Positions 17,140-25,709 of a DNA stretch of 64,000 bases are shown piece after piece; the stretch's first letter is position 1, and each line of letters starts with the position of its first letter. This stretch comes from Bacillota bacterium (lineage in GTDB: Bacteria > Bacillota > Clostridia > Lachnospirales > Lachnospiraceae), in the NCBI GenBank assembly GCA_023414875.1, contig JAEZMV010000006.1, forward strand, positions 62,001-126,000, given 5' to 3'. The translations under genes were made by a program, and so were the position numbers. The notes under the pieces are model-generated. The model was not told the origin of the DNA, did not search any database, and saw nothing but the letters and a program-made list of their open reading frames with translations.

Positions 17140-18483
17140 TTATATTAAAGTTCCCGAAGTGTTTTCGAGATAATCTTTGATAACCTTTATTACAATTTCT
17201 AACACATCAATATCTTTTTCATGTACACCTGAAATGCAAAGGCGAAGACCTTGCGCTTCCTCACCGGAAGTAACATATGGAGAAACCAAAATATTTTTTT
17301 GAACTAACTTTTTTGCGATAAGGTCTGCCGAAATCCCAACCGGCAGCGTAATCCACAGAAAAAGGCCCCGTTTGGGTACATGATATGTCAGTCCTGCCAT
17401 ATTGGCAGCCGACAGAATTGCTTTTGCCTTCGTTAGTTTTCGTCGATAACATGCGTTTACTTTATCTATATGTTTGTCATACATTCCTGATTTAATGTAG
17501 ATATTCAGCGCTCCCTGCATTAGGCCTGAAGTTGAGATATCCGATAAATACTTCTGTAGGCTAATCGATTCACACAATGCTTTCGGAACGACCAATGCAC
17601 CTAAACGGAGTCCTGGTAGAAATGTTTTAGAGAAGCTGCGAATATAAATTGTAAGCTGATTGGTATCGTAATAGTGAAGCGGAAACGATCTTTTATCCAT
17701 GCCCAAATCAGCCAAATAATCATCTTCAATTATTATTACTTTATAACGGTTGCAAAGTTCAGCAATTTTTATCTTATCCTTTTCCAAAAGAGAATAACCC
17801 GTTGGGTTATGGAATCTAGGAATGATGTAGAATGCCTTAATCCGTTCCGTTCGAAATATGGTTTCAAGGCTATTCAAATCAATCCCAGCTGAATCTCGTC
17901 GAATTGCTACGCAGTTGATACCCAGCGCCTTGGTCATGCCTAGAACCGCATGATAGGTTGGCGCTTCCACTAGGAGTTTCCCTTCAAGCGAAGCTTGGAA
18001 TATTGACTTCAAGGCAAGAAAAATTCCCTGCTGAGCGCCATTCGTAATTATAATTTGCTCGCTGGAAGTATAAACTCCGTCCTGAGCAAATCTCTCTTTG
18101 AGCACCTCTCTCAGTTCAGAAAAGCCCATTGGAGTTTCATAGTAAAATAACTTCTTTTTATATTCTTCCATCGATCGGTTCATCGCATGTGTAAATGCCT
18201 GATAGGGAATTAATGTAGAATCTGGTTCTACCGTCTGAAAATTGATTACCTCTTTCAATGGAGTTTCTTCAAATTCCGATTTTACCACATAATATCCTCC
18301 CCTCGGTACACAGTAGAGAAAATGTTCCTCCTCCAAAGCTTTATAAGCTTTATTGACCGTAAGTTTATTAATGGAAAGGGTTTGAGCAATTTCTCTGCAT
18401 CCCGGAATTTTTTGACCTTCCACAATTCTTCCTTGTTTGATTTCTTTTAGAATATACTCCTTCACAATTTCCATTTTCAGCAT
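17140..18483 (-). CDS. MocR-type GntR/aminotransferase fusion regulator
   Basis: This 447-residue protein joins a GntR winged helix (VEGQKIPGCREIAQTLSINKLTVNKAYKALEEEHFLYCVPRGGYYV) to a fold-type I aminotransferase domain. The PLP-binding lysine is in the segment YIRSFSKTFLPGLRLG. Upstream landmarks include TNGAQQGIFLAL and PRFHNPTGYSL. I chose the ATG at 18483, which has AAGGGAGGATT upstream, over a longer frame to 18534. MocR proteins sense PLP or an amino compound and often control a divergent gene, which here encodes an acetyltransferase. Confidence 0.88.
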   Translation of the reverse strand: MLKMEIVKEYILKEIKQGRIVEGQKIPGCREIAQTLSINKLTVNKAYKALEEEHFLYCVPRGGYYVVKSEFEETPLKEVINFQTVEPDSTLIPYQAFTHAMNRSMEEYKKKLFYYETPMGFSELREVLKERFAQDGVYTSSEQIIITNGAQQGIFLALKSIFQASLEGKLLVEAPTYHAVLGMTKALGINCVAIRRDSAGIDLNSLETIFRTERIKAFYIIPRFHNPTGYSLLEKDKIKIAELCNRYKVIIIEDDYLADLGMDKRSFPLHYYDTNQLTIYIRSFSKTFLPGLRLGALVVPKALCESISLQKYLSDISTSGLMQGALNIYIKSGMYDKHIDKVNACYRRKLTKAKAILSAANMAGLTYHVPKRGLFLWITLPVGISADLIAKKLVQKNILVSPYVTSGEEAQGLRLCISGVHEKDIDVLEIVIKVIKDYLENTSGTLI

Positions 18484-18543
18484 GGACAATCCTCCCTTGT
18501 GGTATGTAAACGTCTGTAGTAGTACAGTTTCCAAATCAATTGT

Positions 18544-18572
18544 TTGACCTATTATTAGTTTTATTATATATT
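18544..18572 (+). promoter_or_regulatory. Promoter of acetyltransferase gene
   Basis: TTGACC (18544-18549) and TATATT (18567-18572) are 17 bases apart, in the 120-base gap shared with the divergent MocR gene, so this is the likely MocR-controlled promoter. Confidence 0.6.
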
Positions 18573-18603
18573 TTATTAAACAAAAAACAAGGGGGATATC
18601 CTG

Positions 18604-19458
18604 ATGATAATATTTGAAAAAGAGAAATATCGAGACTTAATTCCTACACTCAAGAAGGCAGACATTAATACTTTATTTGCTATGTCTGTATTGGAAGGAA
18701 AAGTAGACGGAAAAGTTTTCGTTGACAATAGTGAAGCACTTACTTCATTTTACATTCATCACCCATATGGAATGGCTTTGCTCTATGGAGAAAACGGTGA
18801 AGAAAATTTTTATAAAGAACTAAAACCCTATCTGCTCAATTCAAAAAATACAAGGAATAAAATGGAATGGCTGCAGGTATATCCTAGCGCTCTGTATCAA
18901 AAAATGGAGGCTCTTTTAGAGGATCATCTATTGAAAAAAGATCCGGATGAAGCATATAGCCATCCATCTTTGGCGGAAGCAGGTAAAGTTCTCGAATATC
19001 GGAGAATTAACTTCATTTTCCACAAAGATAAATATGCTTCCATAAGAAAAAATCTATCTGATAATGATATTGAAATTGCTTCCATAACGGAAGACATTTA
19101 TAATCAACTAACGGGAAGCGTGATACCAAGCTACTTTTGGAATAGCTTCCAGGATTTTAGCACGCAAGGCGCTGGATATACCATAGTATTAAATAACAGT
19201 ATTCCAGCGTCTACCGCCTTTGCATCCTCTATCATAGATCATAAGCTTGAGATTGGTATTGAAACAAATCCGGATTATCGCGGTTCAGGATTTGCAACTA
19301 GAGCATGTGCCCGATTGATCGATTATTGTCTGGAGAATGGTTTTGAGCCAGTCTGGTCCTGTCACTCCGGAAATATGGGATCCAGGAAGCTTGCCATGAA
19401 ATTGGGGTTTGAAGAATGTAAAAGAATCCCTTACTATTGCCTGCCATGTTCACTATAG
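18604..19458 (+). CDS. GNAT-family N-acetyltransferase
   Basis: This 284-residue protein has an N-terminal domain of about 130 residues without known motif and a C-terminal GNAT domain. The acetyl-CoA loop reads EIGIETNPDYRGSGFATRACARLIDYCLENG, followed by the conserved NMGSRKLAMKLGFEE. It resembles the two-domain GNAT proteins common in Firmicutes. The ATG follows a GGGGGAT site. Divergent placement from the MocR regulator suggests its substrate or product is an amino compound sensed by that regulator, but this is inference. Confidence 0.82.
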   Translation: MIIFEKEKYRDLIPTLKKADINTLFAMSVLEGKVDGKVFVDNSEALTSFYIHHPYGMALLYGENGEENFYKELKPYLLNSKNTRNKMEWLQVYPSALYQKMEALLEDHLLKKDPDEAYSHPSLAEAGKVLEYRRINFIFHKDKYASIRKNLSDNDIEIASITEDIYNQLTGSVIPSYFWNSFQDFSTQGAGYTIVLNNSIPASTAFASSIIDHKLEIGIETNPDYRGSGFATRACARLIDYCLENGFEPVWSCHSGNMGSRKLAMKLGFEECKRIPYYCLPCSL

Positions 19459-19825
19459 TATTCATAAACTTCCAGGATTCATAATGCTGAAACTTTCCTG
19501 GAACTATTGTTGATCATTAAATATCTGTAGGAGCATCAATCTAACTGTTTCAACCCAGTTGCAGAATCTTTATCTTTAATGATAGCATATGCTACTTTTA
19601 TTATAGCTTTAATCACTCTTGTTTTTCATTAATAAAATGAACAACAAAAATGATTATCCTTCATCGTCCAAAGACTAGGATAATCATTTTATTCAGGCAA
19701 AAAGTAGATAGCCTCTGATGTTTTTCATTGTATCTCGCATAACCAGTATCTTTAAATATAACCAATTAAGTGATTTATTCCCTTTAGAAAATAATATTGT
19801 AGAAGTACCACATCACTTATACTTT
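19459..19825. other. Intergenic region between convergent genes
   Basis: This 367-base gap holds no gene that I can support. A short TTCCAGGA/TCCTGGAA hairpin lies just after the acetyltransferase stop, and a strong terminator lies at 19647-19690. The remainder is plain AT-rich sequence. Confidence 0.5.
19647..19690. terminator. Bidirectional terminator
   Basis: A perfect 14-base stem (AAAATGATTATCCT at 19647-19660, complement at 19677-19690) has A and U runs on both flanks between convergent genes. Confidence 0.8.
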
Positions 19826-20062
19826 CTATTCGGCATTTCCTATCCCAAACAAACGTATATTATCTCCCAGTTTAACCCCATACCATAGATTGTCGTTGTT
19901 GATATGAATTTTTTGATACCAGGTCTCCTTAATCGCCTGCTCCTTCAAATCATCGTAATGAAAGCCGGCGGCTCCAAAACCTGTAATCGATATGGCTGCT
20001 CCTGCCAGAATTAATATAAGACTAAGAATGATACACTTTCTTTTAAATCTTTTAATTTTCAT
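19826..20062 (-). CDS. Short membrane protein, possibly a truncated DUF4097-type protein
   Basis: This 78-residue protein has a basic N-terminus and one membrane helix (about residues 11-31), then ~45 polar residues. In many Firmicutes the operon PadR regulator, HAAS/DUF1700 membrane protein ends with a DUF4097 beta-helix protein of 250 or more residues whose N-terminus looks like this one. Here only the N-terminal part is present, so it may be a truncated remnant. Its ATG overlaps the stop codon of the HAAS gene (ATGA), which supports real translation. Confidence 0.6.
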   Translation of the reverse strand: MKIKRFKRKCIILSLILILAGAAISITGFGAAGFHYDDLKEQAIKETWYQKIHINNDNLWYGVKLGDNIRLFGIGNAE

Positions 20063-20646
20063 CTTATCACCACTTTCTTTTTAAATAATGCTACCAATTT
20101 AACATTGAACTTCTTTGTTAAAATTACAAATTTCTTAGTTAAATCTATTGTAACAATTCCAAGTAGTATTGAGATACCAATAGATGCAATTCCTAATCCT
20201 AGCTGAAGCATACCCAGCGAAAAACTATGGCTCATAATAAAGGGTGCTCCAATAATTCCAATCATAGCTGATGCAGAAAGTCCAACACAGCCAGCACCTG
20301 TAACAAAAGGCACACACCAAAAAAGTATATAAATTGAAAATATTAATAAGATAACAGATAGTAACACACTGCCCCATAACGGAAAACCTATAATCGTAAG
20401 AACTATGTTTACTACTCGGCTACCGGTTGAGGGCAGATTCAATTTTACACTGTCATAATCCTCCATCAGTTCCTTGGCAATGCTTACCGGAGTCCCTATT
20501 TTTATAACGGCTTCCTCTTCCATCATACCATTCTCAATATAATCTGATATCATTTCATCATAGTAGGTAATAAACTTGTTTTTATCGGAAACGTTCATTT
20601 TTAGCAAATTAAACTCTAGCTCCTTCAAAAACTCTACTTTATTCAT
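20059..20646 (-). CDS. HAAS/DUF1700-family membrane protein
   Basis: This 195-residue protein begins with the helical HAAS signature (NKVEFLKELEFNLLKMNVSDKNKFITYYDEMISDYIENGMMEEEAVIKIGTPVSIAKELMEDY) and continues with about four hydrophobic segments. Proteins of this family pair with PadR regulators and are thought to signal at the membrane. Its start overlaps the PadR gene end by eight bases, giving a coupled three-gene operon. Confidence 0.85.
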   Translation of the reverse strand: MNKVEFLKELEFNLLKMNVSDKNKFITYYDEMISDYIENGMMEEEAVIKIGTPVSIAKELMEDYDSVKLNLPSTGSRVVNIVLTIIGFPLWGSVLLSVILLIFSIYILFWCVPFVTGAGCVGLSASAMIGIIGAPFIMSHSFSLGMLQLGLGIASIGISILLGIVTIDLTKKFVILTKKFNVKLVALFKKKVVIR

Positions 20647-20956
20647 GATTGCTTTCTCCTTTAATAAAAAAATAAATTTTCATTACTTGTTGCCATTCAT
20701 CAAGAAAATCATTGATACGTTCTCTGCCCTTATCGGTAATCCGATAATACTTTCTTAATCGGCTATTATGTTCAACTGAATAAGTATTAAGATAAGAATC
20801 GGCCTCCAGCCTTTTTAATATTGGATACAGGGTTGATTCTGAGATTTCTATACATGCTGATACATCCTTAATAATCTGATAACCATAGGAATCTGATTTG
20901 TTTAAAACAGCAAGTACGCAAAACTCAAGTAGTCCTTTTTTTAACTGAATATCCAT
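20639..20956 (-). CDS. PadR-family transcriptional repressor
   Basis: This 105-residue winged-helix protein matches short PadR (subfamily 2) regulators: QLKKGLLEFCVLAVLNKSDSYGYQIIKDV, then SESTLYPILKRLEADSYLNTY and the wing KYYRITDKGRERI. The ATG at 20956 follows AAGGAGGTATGAC; a longer open frame upstream has no ribosome site. It likely represses its own operon through the inverted repeat at 20978-20996. Confidence 0.9.
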   Translation of the reverse strand: MDIQLKKGLLEFCVLAVLNKSDSYGYQIIKDVSACIEISESTLYPILKRLEADSYLNTYSVEHNSRLRKYYRITDKGRERINDFLDEWQQVMKIYFFIKGESNHE

Positions 20957-20977
20957 GTCATACCTCCTTATGCATGT

Positions 20978-20996
20978 TACTATACAATACATAGTA
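20978..20996. promoter_or_regulatory. Candidate PadR operator
   Basis: TACTAT and ATAGTA form a perfect six-base inverted repeat with a seven-base centre, about 22 bases upstream of the PadR start codon and within the likely promoter. Confidence 0.5.
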
Positions 20997-21065
20997 TAAT
21001 GTGTCAAGATGTATTTTGTAAAATATGTAATTAGCTCATTGCTTGTCAACAAGTCAAGAAGAAAA

Positions 21066-21097
21066 GCCCATCACAGCATTGTGACAGGCTTTTTGAC
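21066..21097. terminator. Terminator between XRE-BtrH gene and PadR operon promoter
   Basis: AAGCC..TCACA pairs with TGTGA..GGCTT around a two-by-two internal loop. A run of T follows on the plus strand and TTTTCTTCTT on the minus strand. It probably ends the minus-strand gene at 21163. Confidence 0.6.
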
Positions 21098-21162
21098 TTC
21101 GCTATTTTTCTGCGTTTGATTCACCCGTTTATAATATAAATCATATTGCTGACAATAAATTA

Positions 21163-22362
21163 CTACCATAGCTTATAGATTTCATTTAGAATATTCTTGA
21201 TACTATTTAACCCTCTTTGTTCTTGTCTATAGGTCATTTGAAGTAAATGAATTGCCGTATCCTTTTGCTTGCTTGTAATGTCTGACGCTCCATTGATAAG
21301 CGGATATACTTCTGCCAATTTTTTTAAGGATCTGGCACAGTTTTGGTAGCAACGAATTGCATCATCAAACAGATCCTCCATAATCCCGATACGCAGCTTA
21401 GCCTCAAGGAGGAATGACGCCGCCATAGATTTACAGTGTGACCAGAAGGCAGCATTGTAAGCACAACCATAATAATCAGCGGTATTATTAGCTATAGCCT
21501 TCCACCATACGGAGTAGGCTTCTATACCCATTGTATAGCCGTCATTCGGATGGTATATATCCGGATTGCCGACAGTAATTGCATACTCAAATATATCTTT
21601 CAATGATTTCAAATTGTCTGAGATACTACCGGGATGGATTATATGTATTTCAAGTATTCCCCAATCGCTATTTCCCAAGTTTTCATAAGGGAAGGGACCA
21701 GAAGTATCTCCGGAATCGATATCAAAATAGTAATATCCTATGTCGTCATAACCGGCAACTAGATAATACTGGGGCTTATCAAGCTCCCATACATAGCAGG
21801 GTAAGCCCTTATTAATTGCATTTCGGATTGATATCCAAGCAGTCCTTCTTTTCTCTGATATATCTTTCTCACCTTTCCAGCCGGTCTGGGTCTCAATTAT
21901 TCCGCCGCAATTTCCTATATGAGATTGAAAACAGCCTTGATCATTCCAAAATTCAGGACCTTTAAAGGATACTGAATCATTAATATTTAACATGAATGCA
22001 TATGGAGCTGAAATCCATCCCAGGGATACATAGATCCCAATATAATGAAGACTTGATTTAATACAACTGATCAGAGAAGGAGCACCAGCGTATAATTTCA
22101 AGCCAGGTAATAGGACCTTGCTGCTATTGTTATTCTGTATCATATCAGAATTTGATTTTACACATAAAAGAGCTTCAATTGGAAGGCTATAAATCTGCGA
22201 TAACACTGGAAGAAGGTAGGTATCCGGAATAGAAATGCCATTTTCCCATTTTGATATTGCCTGTGGTGTTATATTTAATATTTTTGCAAGATTATCCTGA
22301 GTGATTCCTGATTTTTTACGAAGAGCATATAGATTTTGCCCAATTTTGTTTTTATCGACCAT
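21163..22362 (-). CDS. XRE-family HTH fused to a BtrH-like domain
   Basis: The first ~65 residues of this 399-residue protein are a Cro/XRE helix-turn-helix (IGQNLYALRKKSGITQDNLAKILNITPQAISKWENGISIPDTYLL). The middle carries features of a BtrH-like N-terminal domain: an SLHYIG region with a preceding cysteine, and PCYVWELDKPQYYLVAGYDDIGYYYFDIDSG, similar to the acyltransferase/cysteine-peptidase-like fold of butirosin BtrH. The C-terminal third is helical. A regulator fused to a BtrH-like domain may sense a peptide or acyl compound. The ATG at 22362 has a GGAGG site. It is divergent from a methyltransferase gene. Confidence 0.72.
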   Translation of the reverse strand: MVDKNKIGQNLYALRKKSGITQDNLAKILNITPQAISKWENGISIPDTYLLPVLSQIYSLPIEALLCVKSNSDMIQNNNSSKVLLPGLKLYAGAPSLISCIKSSLHYIGIYVSLGWISAPYAFMLNINDSVSFKGPEFWNDQGCFQSHIGNCGGIIETQTGWKGEKDISEKRRTAWISIRNAINKGLPCYVWELDKPQYYLVAGYDDIGYYYFDIDSGDTSGPFPYENLGNSDWGILEIHIIHPGSISDNLKSLKDIFEYAITVGNPDIYHPNDGYTMGIEAYSVWWKAIANNTADYYGCAYNAAFWSHCKSMAASFLLEAKLRIGIMEDLFDDAIRCYQNCARSLKKLAEVYPLINGASDITSKQKDTAIHLLQMTYRQEQRGLNSIKNILNEIYKLW

Positions 22363-22371
22363 TGATTCCTC

Positions 22372-22530
22372 CAGGCATTCATTATGTGTTTCATAGTAAA
22401 AAGATTACTTTTATTATAGTAAATATAGGAATACTTGTAAACAATGTGATGATTAAGAACTCAACCCGTAGTTAATACTCCATTCTTTCATGCCAGAAAA
22501 TAAACTTACGGTTGTTTGACTTTTGGAAGT
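22372..22530. repeat. Promoter-bearing direct repeat, copy 1
   Basis: This ~159-base segment is about 88% identical to 25494-25653 in the same orientation. It starts in the ribosome-site region of the XRE-BtrH gene and ends next to the -35 of the methyltransferase promoter. The last ~40 bases (TTACGGTTGTTTG then TTTTGGAAGT) are the most conserved. Confidence 0.85.
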
Positions 22531-22543
22531 TTCATAGTATAAT
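22516..22543 (+). promoter_or_regulatory. Methyltransferase promoter
   Basis: TTGACT (22516-22521) and TATAAT (22538-22543) are separated by 16 bases; the -35 lies inside the duplicated segment. Confidence 0.7.
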
Positions 22544-22599
22544 ACCAGTATAAAAGATTGATCCACTATAATTTCTTAAAACCGTAAGGAGGAATACAG

Positions 22600-23352
22600 A
22601 TGAAATACTCACGTGATGAAATTCTCGCTTTTATGAACGATAAGGACTATCCACTTTCATCGAAATATGACCCGGACTGGATTTTGAATAATGCAATGGG
22701 TTCTCATTGCTTATGGCTTCAGGAATCGCTTTGTCAAGCTATGCATTTAAAAAAGGGTATGCGCGTATTGGACATGGGTTGCGGAAAGGCAATAAGTTCA
22801 ATTTTCCTAGCAAAAGAATTCGGTGTAAAAGTATGGGCAAATGATTTGTGGATCGGTGCGTCAGACAATTGGCAGCGCATATGTGAAATGGGTGAGCAGG
22901 ATAACATCTGCCCTATTCACGCTGAAGCAAATGATTTACCGTATGCGGAAAACTATTTTGATGCATTAGTCAGCATCAACTCTATTTTCTTCTATGTTAC
23001 GGATAGCGATTTTCTTAGGGAACATCTTCTGAAACTTGTAAAACCTGGTGGTGAGATCGGAATCATCGTTCCCGGATTTGTCCATGAATATTCGAATGGT
23101 TTACCGGCTAATTATCAGCCCTATGCCGATAGTTTTGGTCTTAATAATTGGCATACAGCGGATTGGTGGAAAATGCTTTTTGAACAAACCGGTATTGTCG
23201 ATGTTATCCTTGCAGACAATTTGTCTAATAACAAAGGGTTAGAAGTATTACAAAAAACAATACAGATATTTAACGAGCATGAAGAACCGTTTAATAGGAT
23301 GGCGTGGGATGATATGACATTTACAAGAATTATTGCACAAAGAAAAAAGTAA
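22600..23352 (+). CDS. SAM-dependent methyltransferase
   Basis: This 250-residue class I methyltransferase has motif I VLDMGCGKAISS with the glycine loop that binds SAM, the acidic WANDLW at motif II, DLPYAENYFDALVSINSIFFY at motif IV and KPGGEIGIIVPGF at motif VI. The substrate cannot be assigned. The ATG follows TAAGGAGGAATACAG. It is divergent from the XRE-BtrH regulator, which may control it, and its upstream region is duplicated before the gene at 25710. Confidence 0.85.
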   Translation: MKYSRDEILAFMNDKDYPLSSKYDPDWILNNAMGSHCLWLQESLCQAMHLKKGMRVLDMGCGKAISSIFLAKEFGVKVWANDLWIGASDNWQRICEMGEQDNICPIHAEANDLPYAENYFDALVSINSIFFYVTDSDFLREHLLKLVKPGGEIGIIVPGFVHEYSNGLPANYQPYADSFGLNNWHTADWWKMLFEQTGIVDVILADNLSNNKGLEVLQKTIQIFNEHEEPFNRMAWDDMTFTRIIAQRKK

Positions 23353-23484
23353 AAATATTGTACAGTAGGGTAAAAGTTCTCTTCGAAAATAGAATAAGCA
23401 ATAATCATAAACTATGTTTATCAACCCTTAACCAAGTTCTGCTGCAACTCTACCAAGCCATTCCTTAACCGCTTCCAAAAACAT

Positions 23485-24312
23485 CTAGCTCTGCCTCTGG
23501 CAGGTTTCACAAAGATAGATACTTCCACCCAGATAATTTTCTTTCTTTATCAATGTATCACACACCGGACATGGTGTATTGACCGTATTTTTACTCAGGA
23601 TCGTTACATAACCACCCCTGCTTCCATACAAGTCATATTCTGTATCTCTCCCACCCTTTTTCCACATATCGGCGAGAATACTTTTTATGGCATCGAACAA
23701 GCCCTTCAACTCCTCCTCGGATAAAGTAGACATCTTGCGTTTAGGATGTACTTTAGCCGTAAATAAGATATCCTGTGCCACACCATTTCCTAGACCAGGA
23801 ATACGCTGTTCTGTCGTTAGAAAAGCCTTTGCAGAAAGAGAGGACAGCTTCTCCTTTTGAAGTAATTCTCTAAAATACTTCTCATGAAATCCTTGCTCCA
23901 GAGGAGAAGGCGTATTGTTAATCTTATGCTGCTCCGGTATTCCATTCGTTTCTCCCTCTCGGAAGCATAGCATAGAGCCCCACATTTGAATTGTACAGGT
24001 CAGTGAGGTTGCATCCTCAAACTCCAGATAGAGTTGATGCTTCTCCGGCAACTTGGCACCTTGCTTATGAAATCTAATCGGAGTTGTGATTATCAAAGTC
24101 ATATCATCTGCTTTTATCCGAACATTTCCGCTATAAATATCAGCACAATTTAATGTTTTACCGGAAAGCATTTCATTATATTTCCCCGGATCCTCGGAAT
24201 ACAGAGCAAATGCATGAGGAGTATGATTTGCCTCCACCCTTGTTATTTTCTTACCACTGATTTCTTTGTTGATCTGATCCATAAGTACATAAGCTTCAGG
24301 TAGCTCAATCAT
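23485..24312 (-). CDS. Fpg/Nei-family DNA glycosylase lacking the N-terminal proline
   Basis: This 275-residue protein is recognisable as a formamidopyrimidine-DNA glycosylase/endonuclease VIII homologue: an H2TH region (AKAFLTTEQRIPGLGNGVAQDILFTAKVHPKRKMSTLS), followed by DLYGSRGGYVTILSKNT and a C-terminal zinc finger with CPVC and CETC. Classical enzymes start MPELPE and use Pro1 as nucleophile; this one starts MIELPE, so the catalytic proline is replaced by isoleucine. A clostridial branch of the family shares this start as far as I know. It may have altered or no glycosylase activity. Confidence 0.82.
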   Translation of the reverse strand: MIELPEAYVLMDQINKEISGKKITRVEANHTPHAFALYSEDPGKYNEMLSGKTLNCADIYSGNVRIKADDMTLIITTPIRFHKQGAKLPEKHQLYLEFEDATSLTCTIQMWGSMLCFREGETNGIPEQHKINNTPSPLEQGFHEKYFRELLQKEKLSSLSAKAFLTTEQRIPGLGNGVAQDILFTAKVHPKRKMSTLSEEELKGLFDAIKSILADMWKKGGRDTEYDLYGSRGGYVTILSKNTVNTPCPVCDTLIKKENYLGGSIYLCETCQRQS

Positions 24313-24394
24313 AATAAATTACCTCCTTTGTTGTATTATCCTTACTATAAAGAAACAAGTATGACAGGTGTATGTCATACTTATTTCTAATTTA

Positions 24395-25330
24395 TCATTT
24401 ATATATATTACATATCTCAATTGCTTTTTGCCTTACTAAATATCTTAATTGAGGCGGTTCTATCACCTCAACATTACTACCAAATCCTAGAATCAGTTCT
24501 AATAACCAATTATCATCAGGTGCTGTAAAATTGACCATGATTGTGCCGTCCTGCATCAATTGTATCTGCTCTTCGTTAAAACTATCAACCACCCTTGTTC
24601 TCGCTTCAGCTTTAAACTTCAAGCTAATATCAATTACAGTCTTATCCTTATACCATTCTTCCGAATAATCCAGTGTCTCCAAAGGAGGAACCTCTCGGGT
24701 AAAGTAATCCTCTGTTACTATAACCGTATGCATCCTCCTTACCTTGAATAATCTATAATCCTCCTTACTATGACAATATCCCTGAAGATACCAGGAGAAA
24801 TCTTTTAGCAGCAGCGAAAGGGGTTCTACAATGCGATGTGTATATTCCCCTTTTGTATTAATATAATCAAAATCGATTATTTTTTTCTCATAGATTGCTC
24901 GATTAAGACTTTTTAACTTTTCCTTATCCTGATTATTGCTGTTCCAACTATTATAGTCAATATTAATCGGAATCGCATTACTATTCATGCGATTCGTATT
25001 TTTATCCGGCTTTAAAGTCTCTAACTTCTCCAAAGTAAGAGAAATTCTTTTATTATTTACTGTATTATTTAAGTTCTTAAGTGCTGTTATTAAAGAGTTG
25101 ATTTCATAATCATCCAAAAAATTCTTATTTATTTTATAATTTTCCAAAATCCCAAAACCACCATCCGCACCCATATAGGATACTATTGGAATTCCTGCCT
25201 GATTAATAGCATCAATATCTCTATAAATGGTTCTTTGTGACACTTCAAAATATTCTGCCAGCTCTTTTGCATTAATCTGTTTCCTGTTAAGTAACATCAT
25301 TATTATTGCTATAAGTCTCTCAAGCTTCAA
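24395..25330 (-). CDS. YafY-type HTH/WYL-domain transcriptional regulator
   Basis: This 311-residue regulator has an N-terminal winged helix (RLIAIIMMLLNRKQINAKELAEYFEVSQRTIYRDIDAINQAGIPIVSYMGADGGFGILENYKI) and a WYL ligand-binding domain (KKIIDFDYINTKGEYTHRIVEPLSLLLKDFSWYLQGYCHSKEDYRLFKVRRM). Translation probably begins at a TTG at 25330 after GAGGTGATTTT. WYL regulators often sense nucleotides or nucleic acids; the adjacent DNA glycosylase gene downstream on the same strand, 82 bases away, may be a target. Confidence 0.88.
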   Translation of the reverse strand: MKLERLIAIIMMLLNRKQINAKELAEYFEVSQRTIYRDIDAINQAGIPIVSYMGADGGFGILENYKINKNFLDDYEINSLITALKNLNNTVNNKRISLTLEKLETLKPDKNTNRMNSNAIPINIDYNSWNSNNQDKEKLKSLNRAIYEKKIIDFDYINTKGEYTHRIVEPLSLLLKDFSWYLQGYCHSKEDYRLFKVRRMHTVIVTEDYFTREVPPLETLDYSEEWYKDKTVIDISLKFKAEARTRVVDSFNEEQIQLMQDGTIMVNFTAPDDNWLLELILGFGSNVEVIEPPQLRYLVRQKAIEICNIYK

Positions 25331-25493
25331 AAAATCACCTCTACATTTTGATTTCGAAATATAATATAAAGCAATATCAGAAGCCCACTACGATTCTGGT
25401 GACCCATAGTATTGAAGAGGCTCTCTATCTGGGTAATAGGATATATGTTCTGAGTTTACAGGACGGTAACAGAACGTCCCGTAGCAGCAACCA

Positions 25494-25653
25494 CAGGCAT
25501 TCATTAAGTGTATCACAGTAAAAAGATTACTTTTATTATAGTAAATACAGGAATATTTGTAAACAAATATAATGAATGAGAATTCAACCAGTAGTTAATA
25601 TTCCATTCTTTCATGCCGGGGAATAAACTTACGGTTGTTTGTCTTTTGGAAGT
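25494..25653. repeat. Promoter-bearing direct repeat, copy 2
   Basis: This is the second copy of the segment at 22372-22530. It ends just before the -10 of the gene at 25710 (TTGTCT at 25639 and TATAAT near 25663, 18 bases apart). No relict of the XRE-BtrH reading frame is attached to it. Confidence 0.85.
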
Positions 25654-25709
25654 GAAGTTAGTTATAATGACTTTATTAATTATAACTTATACAGAATGGA
25701 GAAATACCA

